NCBI RefSeq assembly: GCF_029873635.1
Contig: NC_080423.1
Coordinates: forward strand, 89,077,191-89,141,190
Direction of reading: 5' to 3'
Source of the DNA: Malania oleifera
Lineage: Eukaryota > Streptophyta > Magnoliopsida > Santalales > Ximeniaceae
DNA length: 64,000 nucleotides
This document shows, piece by piece, positions 32,380 through 44,373 of the stretch. The notes under the pieces were generated by a model, which did not search any database, was not told the DNA's origin, and saw nothing but the letters and a program-made list of their open reading frames with translations. Made by a program: the position numbers and the translations under genes. Within the stretch, counting starts at the first letter, position 1, and each line of letters starts with the position of its first letter.

Positions 32380-34653
32380 TGTTGAATCAGGTGTAATACC
32401 AAGAGGGGGGTGAATTGGGTATTTAAAAAATTCTTTGACACTTATTTACCACTTAAACCCTTCTTATATATTTACCAATGAATTCTTGTTACTTAATTAC
32501 TTATGTGTAAGGCTATCCAACCTATACATGCAGTATACACAATTTAAATGCAGTACTGAAAATAAAGAGTAAAGGGAAGAGAGAAGACAAACACGGTTTT
32601 TATGAGGTTCAGCCGACTTGGCCTACGTCCTCGCCTTGAGCAACCACTCAAGGATTTCACTAAATCTCTGCTCCTTAAATTGAGACAGAGCTTCCCTTAC
32701 AATCCACTACTTACAAGAGGCACAACTCCCTCCTACTCCACTGCTTAGAAGAGATACAACTCTCTCCTCACACACCGGTTCACACACCGAACCATGTATA
32801 CAATAGAATCTGAAAAATAACACTAAAAAATGCTTCTAACAAAAGCGTGTAAGTACAAATCAAATTCCTAACACATTAACATATGATTAAACTTGAAACT
32901 CATGAATGTATGAAAACGATACAATCGTTTTATGTATGATATGCCACAAACCCTCTTTAATCAAAACTCCCACGTAATGATATATTTAAAATGCTTTAGA
33001 GTATACTAGGGTTCTAGTTCACTTTGTAAAGATGCACACATATATCTAATGTGAACTTGATAAAAGCCTTATCTTGAATATTTTATCAATCTATATAAAA
33101 AAAAAAAAAAAAACTTTCTATCAAATATTTAATCACAACTCAATCTTTGTAATATTTAAATGTATATGACATGTAATTCAAGGAACAAAAAATTGAGTGT
33201 ACGATTTTCCAAACAAGATATCCCTTAATAAAATAGATATTTATGAATACCAAAGATATATTCTCAAGTGTTTTAATATATATAAAATATGAATCCTATA
33301 ACTGAATGCACACTTGAATCAAACCATTAAATCAATAACACAACCTTAATCAAGTAACGATCTTGTTTAAAATAAATATGTGTATGTATAAGCAATTTCA
33401 AGATCAACCTTTTAATACCTAATCAAAAATAGATTTTTCAATAATATGCTCTATGAAAACTATATATATATATACTCTTGAATAAAAAATAATAAATTAA
33501 TAGCTAAACAACTTTCTCAAGTAATGATCTTTTCAAAAACAATTTTTTTATATGTATGAACACACACAAGATCAAACTTTTCTAAAGAAAATCAAGAACA
33601 AGTAATGAAATGAGAAGTTCTTAAAGATAATAACTTGAATGATCAAATCTCAATACTAGAATGAGAATTTAGATGATTAAACAAGTTCCTTTGAGACTCT
33701 GAGTTGATTTTCCCAAGGTTGATGGTTAGAGATTGAAATGTTGGCAATCGTATAGCAATAGGGGCAAGATTTCAATGTTCTTTCAACAAGATGTGTTCTT
33801 CTCTTTCTCGAGTATCTTTTTTTTTTTTCTAGGGTTTAGATATTTAGTATATATAGTGTCTTACCCTTAGGATTAATTTCAACCGTTGGATTGAAGAAAT
33901 AGTTCGCAAGTTATTTTAATAAAAATCACAATTTAAAGTTTCCCACAGGTTCAGGCGCCTGAGGGTGTAAGTCTAGGTGACCGAAGTTCCTTAACCCTTT
34001 TGAAAATTTGACTTGGGATGTAGGGTCAGGCGTCTAAAGATAGGGTCAGGCTCCTGAAGTGGTTCAGGCACCTGAGGTTCCAGGGTCAGGCGACTGAGGT
34101 GCCTCGGCCAACTTGCTGTGTTTTCCCATTAATTCTTCAGGCTACCAAACTTAATCTTTAGGCTTCTGAAGAAATTCTTAAGGCTACTGAGGGTGAGTTC
34201 TGGCTACTGAATTCCCCTTTTTCTCAATTTTTTTTTTTTAATTTAAAAATCTATTGTACTTTCTTTCTTGGCTCTTTTATAAAGGTACTTTCTAAGGTTT
34301 TAAGAATATTTCTAAGTCCATGAAAGCCCCCTAATGTATACATGAAATGCATGAATCCTAAAATCATTCTAAGTAATGTTGTGCCTCAAATTAAATCATA
34401 TGAAAATGTAAGTACATGAGTTCTAAATACCCATTCCCAAGATGTTCTTGAACTTTGCCGCTTGCATCTTGATTCTCGTACTCTTTGAGTTCCATGGATC
34501 TTTCCAAGATGTGTCAGCCTTACATTAAGGCTTCCATGACTCGTTATCTTTCCATGCATGCTTAATATGGTTCCTGTTCATAAACTTAATGTACAGATCA
34601 AATACCAAGTGATTTGTCATTATCAAAACAGGATTGGACTCGTAGAGTCAATA
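32380..34653 (-). repeat. Element A 3' LTR
   Basis: A 2.27-kb LTR ending GATTCAACA on the minus strand. A TATA box (ACTATATATACTAA) lies at about 33844-33857, and several CAGGCGCCTGA-type motifs lie upstream at 33948-34200. The GGGTGAATTGGG and CCTACGTCC signatures sit near the U5 end. The polypurine tract AAAAAAGGGGGAGAT (34654-34670) abuts it. Confidence 0.88.
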
Positions 34654-34670
34654 ATCTCCCCCTTTTTTAT

Positions 34671-35159
34671 TATGACAAATGCATGAGCAAAAATATATAA
34701 TGGGTTACACCTAACAAGGTTCTTCCTCAATTAATGCATCAAATATTCAATGAATGACAATATGCTCATGTTCATACACAAAGTGTTTAGCCTGAATCCA
34801 AATGAAATATGAAATATGCTCATAATAAATATGCTCATGATGCTGCAACCCATGACTCATAACGTTTCAATCCGTGACATCAACCAACTGTTTTTCCCCC
34901 TTTGCATATCTCCCTCTTGTAATTAGTTTTACCAACATTCTTTGCTTCCATTCTATTATTTTTGCTTCCTAATTTTCTCCCCCTTTTGACATCAACAAAA
35001 AGGTGTAAACTAATAAAGCATGAGTAGACGTACCCTTATGTGCTTCTCCCCTTAGAAATACTAAGGTTTCAAGCGTGTCCAATTGTTGATTAATGCAATA
35101 CCAAGTGATTATATCGTAAGTGATGTTGCTCCCCCCGAATTATATCATCTAACATGATT
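34671..35159 (-). other. Element A 3' untranslated region
   Basis: About 490 bp between the RNase H stop and the polypurine tract. It contains a second purine run at about 34976-34987 (CAAAAGGGGGAG). No ORF. Confidence 0.6.
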
Positions 35160-36425
35160 CTAAGCAACCTCTCGACTATGCATGAGACCCAATTCATACC
35201 TAATTTGGATAAACCTATCCTCCGCAAGTGGTTTCGTGAAGATATCTGCCCATTGTTCATCCGTGCATACAAACTCTAGTGTTACATCCCCTTTTTGTAC
35301 ATGATCATGAAGAAAGCGATGTCGTATTTCTATGTGCTTAGTTCGTGAATGTAATATGGGATTCTTTAAGATATTTATTGCACTCGTATTATTGCATCTT
35401 ATAGGGATTGTTTCATAACTTAATCCAAAATCCTTCAGTTTTTGCTTCATGTAAAGCGTTTGAGCATAACAACTACCTGCCGTTATGTATTCAGCCTCAG
35501 CTGTGAAAAGAGCAACTAAATTTTGTTTCTTGGAAAACCAAGAGACCAAGGAGTGTCCTAAGAAATGACAAGTATCACTAGTGCTCTTCCTATCCACTTT
35601 GCTACCTGCAAAATCAGCATCTGAATAACTAAGAGTCTCAAAGGATGTGTACTTAGCATACCATAACCCAATGCCCATGGTTCCTATTAGATATCTAAGT
35701 ATCCATTTAACAGCTAGCAAATGAGATTCTTTTGGTGTAGACTGAAATTTTGCGCACAAACATACGCTAAACATTATATCTGGTCTACTGGCAGTCAGGT
35801 ATAACAAGCTACCTATCATTCCACAATATAGCTTGACGTCTACTGGTATACCTTGTTCATCTTTGTCTAATTTCAATGAAGCGCTCATCGGTGCACCTAA
35901 TATTTTTCCGTCTTCCATATTAAACTTTTTGAGTAATTCTCTAATATATTTTGATTGATTTATGAATATTCCATGATTTGCTTGTTTGATCTGAAGTCCT
36001 AGGAAGAAATTTAGTTCACCTATCATGCTCATCTCAAATTCATTTTGCATGGTATTGGCAAATTCATTACATAATTCTTTATCTGTAGGGCCAAATATGA
36101 TGTCATCTACATATACTTGCACTAGGAGAATATCATCTTTCTTAGACTTTATGAACAGGGTTGTATCTATCTTTCCTCTTATAAATCCATTTTCTAATAG
36201 AAAATCGCTTAAACTTTCATACCAAGCTCTAGGAGCTTGCTTTAAACCGTACAAGGATTTTGTCAGTCTATAAACATGATCTGGATTCTTATGGTTTTCA
36301 AAGCCTGGGGGTTGTTCTACAAACATTTCTTCATTTATGTAGCCATTTAAAAATGCGCTTTTGACATCCATTTGATATAGCTTGAAATCCTTAAAAGTTG
36401 CATATGCTAAAAGCATTCGTATGGC
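35160..36425 (-). pseudogene. Element A reverse transcriptase and RNase H (418-residue open frame)
   Basis: The best preserved coding stretch in the window. RT blocks: FKLYQMDVKSAFLNGYINEE, LYGLKQAPRAWYE and the catalytic VYVDDIIFG, then FFLGLQIKQ and LLYLTASRPDIMFSVC. RNase H follows with YSDADFAGSKVDRKSTS, LVSWFSKKQN and TAEAEYITAGSC, and ends WADIFTKPLAEDRFI. The conserved CDNTSAI reads CNNTSAI, a D-to-N change. Upstream the frame is closed by a single stop at 36427 in the EAIRMLLAYA block, so the frame is part of a longer pol. Confidence 0.92.
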
Positions 36426-37124
36426 TTACATCCCAGCTATAGGGGCAAATGTTTCTTCAAAATCTATACCTTCTTCTTGATTATATCCCTGAGCTACTAA
36501 TCTAGCCTTATTTCTCACAACTACTCCATGTTCATCTTTCTTATTCTTATATATCCATTTGGTCCCTATGATTAACTTATCCTCAAGTATGGAAACTAAT
36601 GTCCATACTTTGTTTCTCTCAAATTGATTTAATTCTTCTTGCATGGACAGCACCCAAGATTCATCCTTTATAGCTTCACTCACATTCTTAGGTTCTTCTT
36701 GAGATAGAAATGCAAAATGACTAACCATGTTCTTAAGAGAGGAGCAAGTGACTACTCCACGTAATGGTTCACCTATTATTTGATCTATGGGATGATTTTT
36801 TATGTATTTCCATTCTCTGGGTGGTTCATTAATCTCGTTTTCAGTTTGATCAATTTCAATGGATGGTTCCTTAAGTTCATTTTTCTTTTCCGAATCATTC
36901 TCAATTGATAGTTCTTCAAATTCCTTGTTTAATTCAATTTCATCTTCATCAATTCTTCTGGAGATGGTACTTGACTCATCGAACACTACATGTATAGATT
37001 CTATGACCGTCAATGTTCGTTTGTTAAATACTCTATAGGCTTTACTATCTAAGGCATACCCTAGGAAGATACCTTCATCTGATTTCACATCAAACTTTCC
37101 TAGATGCTTATTGTCTCTAAGCAC
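36426..37124 (-). pseudogene. Element A integrase C-terminus and RT N-terminus
   Basis: A 232-residue open piece. It starts inside the integrase C-terminal block (LRDNKHLGKFDVKSDEGIFL and GYALDSKAYRVFN), passes a variable acidic linker (residues about 45-100) and enters RT (WVLSMQEELNQFERNKVWTL, IIGTKWIYKNKKDEHG and ARLVAQGYNQEEGIDFEETF). It ends at PIAGM followed by the stop at 36427. Confidence 0.88.
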
Positions 37125-37495
37125 AAAACACTTACAGCTAAAGACATGAAAATATGATATGTTTGGTCTATGGCCATTCCATAATTCGTAAGGAGTCTTA
37201 TTCAGTGATGGTCTAATGAGAACTCAATTTAGCATATAGCAGGCGGTATTCACTGCCTTGGCCTAGAAGTATTTAGGTAATTTATGTTCCTTAAGCATAG
37301 TTCTGGCCATTTATTGTATAGACTTATTCTTCCTTTCAACTAGATTTTTAAATTCTCTACCCCTATCACTTTGAATTTTAGTAATTGTACATCCCTTTTC
37401 ATTTTGGACTTTCTTGCATAGGTTTATAAATTGTTCACATGCTTTTTCTTTGTGACCTAAGAATAAAACCTATGTGTATCTTGAAAAATCATCAA
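37125..37495 (-). pseudogene. Element A integrase core remnant
   Basis: Starts abruptly with VDDFSRYT, then LFLGHKEKACEQFINLCKK and IQSDRGREFKN, which jumps to LVERKN: about 30 residues, including the PRTPQQNG block, are deleted. It continues with three stops through MARTMLKEHKLPKYF and PYELWNGHRPNISYFHVF. The zinc-binding HHCC domain and the first catalytic D are absent. Confidence 0.8.
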
Positions 37496-38170
37496 CAGGG
37501 GGGTTAGTGCTAGATTGACCTTTGACCTTCCATACTTTCTTTATTTTTACATCTTTATTTTTGAAAGGATAATCGAATTGTATGTGACCTAACCTTCTAC
37601 ATTTAAAGCATGTAGTATTTCTATAATAATTCTTTGTTGGAGCATATGACTTTGACTCTTTTGTAAAATAACCCATGTAAAGATGTCTTTTCTTTATATT
37701 TTCCTTACCATTAAAACCGAGCCCTTCCTTTTCTAGGGAATTTCTTTGAGATCCTAGGAGTTCTTCAAAATTGTTCTGTCCTTCTTCAGTAAATTTACAA
37801 ATAATTTCAGATTTATCTTTCAAATCCTTTTCTAACTCCTCAATTTTCAAATCTTTATATTTTATGAAAGATGCATGAGAATCATTTTAGTGTTCAACTA
37901 GATTTGAAAGTTCTTTGACTTTGCTTCTCAACTCAGAAATTTTCTTTGTTTTCTTCTTAAGCATTTTAATAGTGTATAGGTATTCTTGTTTCAATTCATC
38001 ACATAAAATCATATCATTTTCATTTTCAGATTCACTAGAATAATATAAAGATGATGAAAAAGATTATTGTACCTCAAGGTCATCAAGTGCCATTAGACAC
38101 ATATTGGCAACCTCGTTGTCACTAGGTTCAGATTCTGAATCGCTAGTGCTGTATGTATCCCAGCCCACTT
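37470..38170 (-). pseudogene. Element A gag C-terminal coiled-coil and second zinc motif
   Basis: The lysine- and glutamate-rich stretch IEELEKDLKDKSEIICKFTE and its upstream equivalents look like coiled coil, as in the long gag of SIRE-type elements. A second knuckle, CFKCRRLGHIQFDYP, has lost its last C. The sequence then reads SSTNP and passes straight to VDDFSRYT of integrase, so the protease and pre-integrase domains are missing. The region 37851-38170 is frame-broken. Confidence 0.75.
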
Positions 38171-39130
38171 TCAGCGCCTTTTTTTTTTTTTTAAGACTTT
38201 TACAAGCTTGGGGCACTCAGGCTTGATGTGTCCAACTTCTCGGCAGTTATAGCATGTTAGTGGATCCTCCTTCCTTTTCTTCATGCTTTGCTCTCTTCTT
38301 TCCGATTTAGAGTTCCAGAATTTTCTGTTGAACTTCTTGTTCTTCTTCAAGAACTTCCCGAACTTCTTTGTTAGCAAGGCCATGTCATCATCCATTTCAG
38401 AATCGCTTCCTTCACTTGAATGATGATGCCTTAAGTGCAGTGACCTTCTTTGCTTTGCTTTGCTCATTTTTCCTCTTATTTATTGCCAGCTCATAGGTGA
38501 TGAGTGATCTAATGAGTTCGTCCACTAACATCTCCTGAGATTTCTCCCTTCTGCTATTGCCGTAGCTTTCGCCTCCCACACTGGAGGTAATCCCCTGAGT
38601 ATTTTCCTAATCAACTCATAAGTAGGGTAAGTTTTTCCAAGAGCATTTAAAGAGTTAACCATGTGTGTGAATGTAGTGTACATGGATTGTATGGATTCAT
38701 TAGTCGTCATTTTAAATGCTTCATATTCACTAGTGAGCATGTCTATCCTACTATCCTTGACTTCCTTAGTGTCTTCATATGTAACTTCTAATTTTTTCCA
38801 AATTTCTTTAGCTGAATTACATGCCATTACCCTATTAAATTCATTGACATCTAATGCACAGAAAAGTAAGTTCATGGTAGTGGCATTGATTTGTACTGAC
38901 TTCCAATCCTCTTCAATATATCCATCTTCAGTTTTAGGTACATTAATCTTATCAATTACTTTCATGGGAATGTGATTTCCCTTAGTCACTATTTTCCAAA
39001 CTTTCCAATCTACGTTCAGTAGATATATGTTCATCCTACGTTTCCAATAAATGTAATTTACACCACAGAAAATGGGTGGTCTAGTAGATGAGTGTCCCTT
39101 ACTCAATGGAGTTACACCAATGTGTGTCAT
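38171..39130 (-). pseudogene. Element A gag
   Basis: The minus-strand ATG at 39130 begins MTHIGVTPLSKGHSSTRPPI. The capsid region has FNRVMACNSAKEIWKKLEVT, RIDMLTSEYEAFKM and LRGLPPVWEAKATAIAEGRN (to 38525). A double frameshift between about 38541 and 38430 follows, then an open piece with a complete CCHC knuckle (CYNCREVGHIKPEC, about 38200-38245). Gag forms the particle and binds RNA through the knuckle. Confidence 0.88.
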
Positions 39131-39171
39131 GCGATCGTCTTATAAATTAACTATCAAGTCTACGTAAACTC

Positions 39172-39185
39172 GCTCTAATACCAAA
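39172..39185 (-). promoter_or_regulatory. Element A primer binding site
   Basis: TTTGGTATTAGAGC on the minus strand directly after the 5' LTR is one change from the initiator-Met site. Confidence 0.85.
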
Positions 39186-41458
39186 TGTTAAATCAAGTGT
39201 AATCCCAAGAAGGGGGTGAATTGGGTATTTAAAAAATTCTTTGACACTTATTTACTGCTTAAACCCTTCTTATATATTTACCAATGAATTCTTGTTACTT
39301 AATTACTTATGTGTAAAACTAACCAACCTATACATGTAATATATACAATTTAAATGCAGTTATGAAAATAAAGAGTAAAGGGAAGAGAGAAGACAAGTAC
39401 GGTTTTTACGAGGTTCAACCGACTTGGCCTACGTCCTCGCCTTGAGCAACCACTCAAGGATTTCACTAAATCTCTGCTCCTTAAATTGGGAGGGAGATTC
39501 CCTTACAATCTGCTACTTACAAGAGACACAACTCCCTCCTACTCCGCTGCTTAGAAGAGATACAACTCTCTCCTTACACACCAGTTCACACACCGAACCG
39601 TATATACATTAGAATCTAAAAAATAACACTCAAAAATGCATCTAACAAAAGCGTGTGAGTACCAATCAAATTCCTAACACATTAAAATATGATTAAACTT
39701 GAAGCTTATGAATATATGAAAACGATACAATCATTTTATGTATCATATGCCACAAACCCCCTTTAATCAAAACTCCTACGTAATGATATATTTAAAATGC
39801 TTTGGAGTATACTAGGGTTCTAGTTCACTTTGTAAAGATGCACACATATAATTAATCAGAACTTGATAAAAGCCTCATCTTGAATATTTTATTAATCTAC
39901 ATAAAAAAAAAACTTTCTATCAAATATTTAATCACAACTCGATCATTGTAATATGTAAATGTATATGATATGTAATTCAAAGAACAAAAAACTGAGTATA
40001 CGATTTTCCAAACAAGATATCCCTTAATAAAATAGATATTTATGAATATCAAGGATATATTCTCAAGTGTTTTAATATATATAAAATATGAATCCTATAA
40101 CTGGATGCACACTTGAATCAAATCATTAAATCAATAACACGACCTTAATCAAGTAACGATCTTGTTTAAAATAAAAATGTATATATATAAGCAATTTCAA
40201 GATCAACATTTTAATACCTAATCAAAAATAGATTTTTCAATAATATGCTCTATGAAAACTATATATATACTGTTGTATAAAAAACAATAAATTAATAGCT
40301 AAACAACTCTCTCAAGTAATGATTTTTTCAAAAACAATTTTTTTATATATATGAACACACACAAGAACAAACTTTTCTAAAGAAAATCAAGAACAAGTAA
40401 TGAGATGAGAAGTTCGTAAAGATAATAACTTGAATGATCAAACCTCAATACTAGAATGAGAATTCAGATGATTAAACAAGTTCCCTTTGATACTCTGAGT
40501 TGATTTGCCCAAGGTTGATGGTTAGAGATTGAAATGTAGGCAATCGTATAGCAATAGGAGCAAGATTTCAATGTTCTTTCAACAAGATGTGTTCTTCTCT
40601 TTCTTGAGTGTCTTTTTTTTTCTTCTAGGGTTTAGATATTTAGTATATATAGTGTCTTACCCTTAAAATTAATCTCAACCGTTGGATTAAAGAAATAGCT
40701 CACGAGTTCGTTTAATAAAAATCACAATTTAAAGTTTCCCGCAGGTTCAGGCGCCTGAGGGTGAAAGCCCAGGCGACGGACATTCCTTAACCCTTTGAAA
40801 ATTTAACTTGGGATGAAGGGTCAGGCGCCTAAAGATAGGGTCAGGCTTCTGAAGTGGTTCAGGCGCCTGAGGTTCCAGGGTTAGGTGACCGAGGTGCCTC
40901 GGCCAATTTGCTGTGTTTTCCCATTAATTCTTTAGGCTATCGAACTTAATCTTCAGGCTCCTGAAGAAATTCTTCAGGCTACTGAGGGTGAGTTCAGGCT
41001 ACTAAAGTCCCCTTTTTCTCAATTTTTCTTTCTTTTTTTTTTTAATTTAAAAATCTATTTTACTTTTTTTCTTAACTCTTTTATAAAGGCACTTTCCAAG
41101 GTTTTAAGAATATTTCTAAGTCCATGAAGGTCCCCTAATGATGTGCATGAAATGCATGAATCCTAAAATCGTTCTAAATTATGTTGTGCCTCAAATTAAA
41201 TCATATAAAAATATAAGTACATGAGTTCTAAATACCCATTCCTAAGATGTTCTTGAACTTTGCCGCTTACATCTTGATTCTCGTACACTTTGAGTTCCAT
41301 GGATCTTGCCAAGATATGTCAGCTTTACTTTAAGGCTTCCATGACTTGTTATCTTTCCGTGCATGCTTAATATGGTTCTTGTTCACAAAATCAATGTACA
41401 GATCAAATACCAAGTAATTTTTTATTATCAAAACAGGATTTGACTGGTAGAGTCAATA
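39186..41458 (-). repeat. Element A 5' LTR
   Basis: A 2.27-kb LTR, the partner of 32380-34653. The TATA box is at about 40640-40653, the GGCGCC-type motif array at 40744-41005 and the CCTACGTCC motif at 39428. ORFs inside are short and not conserved between the two copies. Confidence 0.88.
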
Positions 41459-42144
41459 TAGAGGACTCACAATCATGCCACGATACAATTTCACGTCAAC
41501 AAGGATCCCTTGCTCATATTTATCAAGTTTATTGGAAGAATTCATAGGAGTACCAAAAGTTTTACAATCTTCCATATTAAATTTCTTTAGCAAGTCCCTA
41601 ACATATTTAGATTGACATATGAAAGTTCCATAATTAGTTTGTTTAATTTGTGGCCCTAAGAAAAAACTAAGTTCACCCATCAAGCTCATTTCAAATTCAC
41701 TTTGCGTGCATTTGGCAAACTCATTACACAACTCATCATTAGTTGCTCCAAAAATGATATCGTCCACATAAATTTGAACAAGGAGCATATCATTATTTTT
41801 GGATTTGATGAAGAGTGTAGTGCCAATTTTGCCACGAGTAAACCCTTTTTCTAGTAGAAAACCACAAAGCCTCTCATACCAAGCTCTAGGAGTTTGTTTC
41901 AATCCATACCAGGCCTTAAACAATTGGTAAACATGATCTGGATATTTATGATTTTCAAAACCAGGTGGTCGTTCTATATATACTTCTTCATTAATATAGC
42001 AATTTAGAAATGCGCTTTTAACCTAACAACTGGAGCATATGTTTCATCAAAGTCAATCCCCTCCTCCTTATTGTAACCTTGGGCAGCTAGTCTAACCTTA
42101 TTCTTATTTACTACCTCATTCTCATCTTTCTTATTTCTATATGC
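41459..42144 (-). pseudogene. Element B reverse transcriptase, central part
   Basis: The minus strand gives INEEVYIERPPGFENH and MFKAWYGLKQTPRAWYERLC, then IYVDDIIFGATNDELCNEFA with the YVDD catalytic box, FFLGPQIKQTNYGTF and, at the A insertion, YRGMIVSPLY. Upstream, near 42022, the frame jumps from YAPVVRL to KSAFLN, so about 85 bp including the EAIRMLLA block have been deleted. Confidence 0.87.
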
Positions 42145-43098
42145 TCATTTAGTTCCAATAATGGTATGATCATTAGGCCTAGGAACTAGGGTCCACAATC
42201 TGCTTCTTTCAAATTGGTTAAGTTCTTCTTGCATGGACATCACCCAATACTCATCTTTTATGACTTCTTTATTATTTTTAGGTTCTTCTTGGGACAAGAA
42301 AGCAGAATGACTCACTAGGTTCTTCAAGGACAATCTTGTGGCTACACCACGGGATGGTTCACCTATGATTTGATCTATAGGATGGTTCCTAATAAATTTC
42401 CAATCCCTAGGAAACTCCTGAATTTTATTTTCATTATATTTAGGTGATTTGTAATTTACTTCTGAATTTTCACTTGCGTTGTTTTCTATAGATAATTTTT
42501 CTAACCATTTTCTAATATCAATATCATCTTCATCATCTTTCTTAGAAAATGGATTAGATTCATCAAACACAACATGAATAGATTCAATGATAGTCTATAT
42601 TTTTTTTATTGAAAACCTTGTATGCTTTACTATTAAGAGCATAGCCTAGGAAAATGCATTCATCATATTTAGAGTCAAGTTTCCCTCGGTGATCATTATC
42701 CCTAAGCACAAAGCATTTACAACCAAATACATGAAAATAGGAAGTATTAGGTTTATGGTTGTTCCATAATTCATAAGGGGTTTTATTAAGAAATGGTTTA
42801 ATCAACACCCTATTCATGACATAACAAGCAGTAATTATGGCTTCAGCTAAAAAATATTTAGGTAAATTATGTTCATTCAACATAGTTCTACCAATTTCTT
42901 GTAATGACCTATTTTATCTTTCTACCACACCATTTTGTTGAGGGGTCCTAGGTGCATAAAAGTTATGTGATATGCCCCATAGGTCACAATAATTTTCTAT
43001 GCCCTCATTTTTAAATTTTGTGCCTCTATTACTTCTTATATGAGTTATCTTATAGCCCTTTTCATTTTGAATTCTCCTACAAAGTTTGGTAAACTACT
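42145..43098 (-). pseudogene. Element B integrase C-terminal half and RT N-terminus
   Basis: From the C insertion leftward: FTKLCRRIQNEKGYKITHIR, then SNRGTKF (usual SDNG changed), SHNFYAPRTPQQNGVVER with a stop for the next K, TMLNEHNLPKYFLAEAII, PYELWNNHKPNTSYFHVFGC and FLGYALNSKAYKVFN. After a frame break comes the linker to RT (HPIDQIIGEPSRGV, MSMQEELNQFERSRLWTLVP). Integrase would insert the cDNA. The second catalytic D is lost. Confidence 0.85.
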
Positions 43099-43154
43099 TG
43101 TAGACACCCCATTTTCACCCAGGCCCAATATATGTATTACTATTATTATTATTA

Positions 43155-43191
<37 letters not shown>

Positions 43192-43230
43192 TATTCTTAT
43201 TATTATTATTATTATTAATCTTCACTAATC

Positions 43231-43269
<39 letters not shown>

Positions 43270-43715
43270 ATTTTCATTATTATTTTTATTATTTTTATTA
43301 TCATTAGTATTTTTATTACTATTATTACTATTATCTTATTTATTATTATTATTTTTCATTAGTATTATTATTATTACTTTTATTTTTATTTCTATTTATA
43401 TTGTTTATTATTATTATTATTATTTATTATTTTCATTATTATTGACATTATTTTTAATTATTATTATTATTAGTACGTTTACCTTTATTATTACTATTAT
43501 TATTATTATTTTATTTATTTATTTATCTTTATTATTACTATTATTATTATTATTTTATTTATTTATTTATCTTTGTTATTACTATTATTATTGTTATTAT
43601 TTATTTCGGTTTTTTATTATTATTATTATTATTATTATTGTTATTATTTTGTTGTCACTATTATTTTTAGTATCTTTATTATCATTATTATTATTACTAT
43701 TATTTATTTATCTTG

Positions 43716-43762
<47 letters not shown>

Positions 43763-44271
43763 TTCTGTATTATTATTATTATTATTAGTTATTTTTGTCA
43801 TTACTATTATATATATTATTACCATAAAATATGAAGGGAATAAAAATGAAAAAGGAAAGGAGAAGAAGGAATTTTTAGGGTTGAGATTTTATAAAAGGGG
43901 GGAGCCAGAGTGCACAGCCACAGCCGGAGCCAGAAATAAAATCCCCTGCTTCTTCTTCTTCTTCTTTTCCGAGCCCCGTTCCAGCCCTCTAGCCACCACT
44001 GCTCATCCGCTTTGCCATAGACTACGGCAGCCCCTCATCCCTAGCCACCATCTTCAGCAAAGCACCACCCTGGGGAGACTCACAACCACCTTGCTGTCAC
44101 ACAACCAGCAAGCCAGCATTCCAGCTGCCGCGAGCACAGTCAACAACTCCGGCCGCCCTCTGTCCTCCGGTGACCTGCTTCTCAAGTGGCCGACTAGGTA
44201 TATATTGGCTTGTATATATGTATAATGGTACAAAGGTGGTATCTTTAGGTATTGTATATGTAGATATACAT

Positions 44272-44308
<37 letters not shown>

Positions 44309-44319
44309 CACACGCGCAC

Positions 44320-44373
<54 letters not shown>

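Larger units (their letters stand above)
32380..41458 (-). mobile_element. Element A: SIRE-like Ty1/copia element inserted in RT of B
   Basis: A 9.1-kb element with LTRs at 32380-34653 and 39186-41458. Flanks TAGAA (32375-32379) and TAGAG (41459-41463) look like a target duplication with one later change. Across it the B protein reads RGMIVSPLY then LTASRPDIM, the intact RT motif. A keeps gag and a long RT-RNase H frame but has lost protease and the N-terminal half of integrase. The LTRs differ by roughly 5-7% by eye, so A is older than C. Confidence 0.92.

Noticed and set aside
43442..44225. ORFs of up to 170 codons rich in I, L and Y
   Set aside because: They arise from TTA/ATT trinucleotide runs in LTR C, recur in the 3' LTR and contain no domain.
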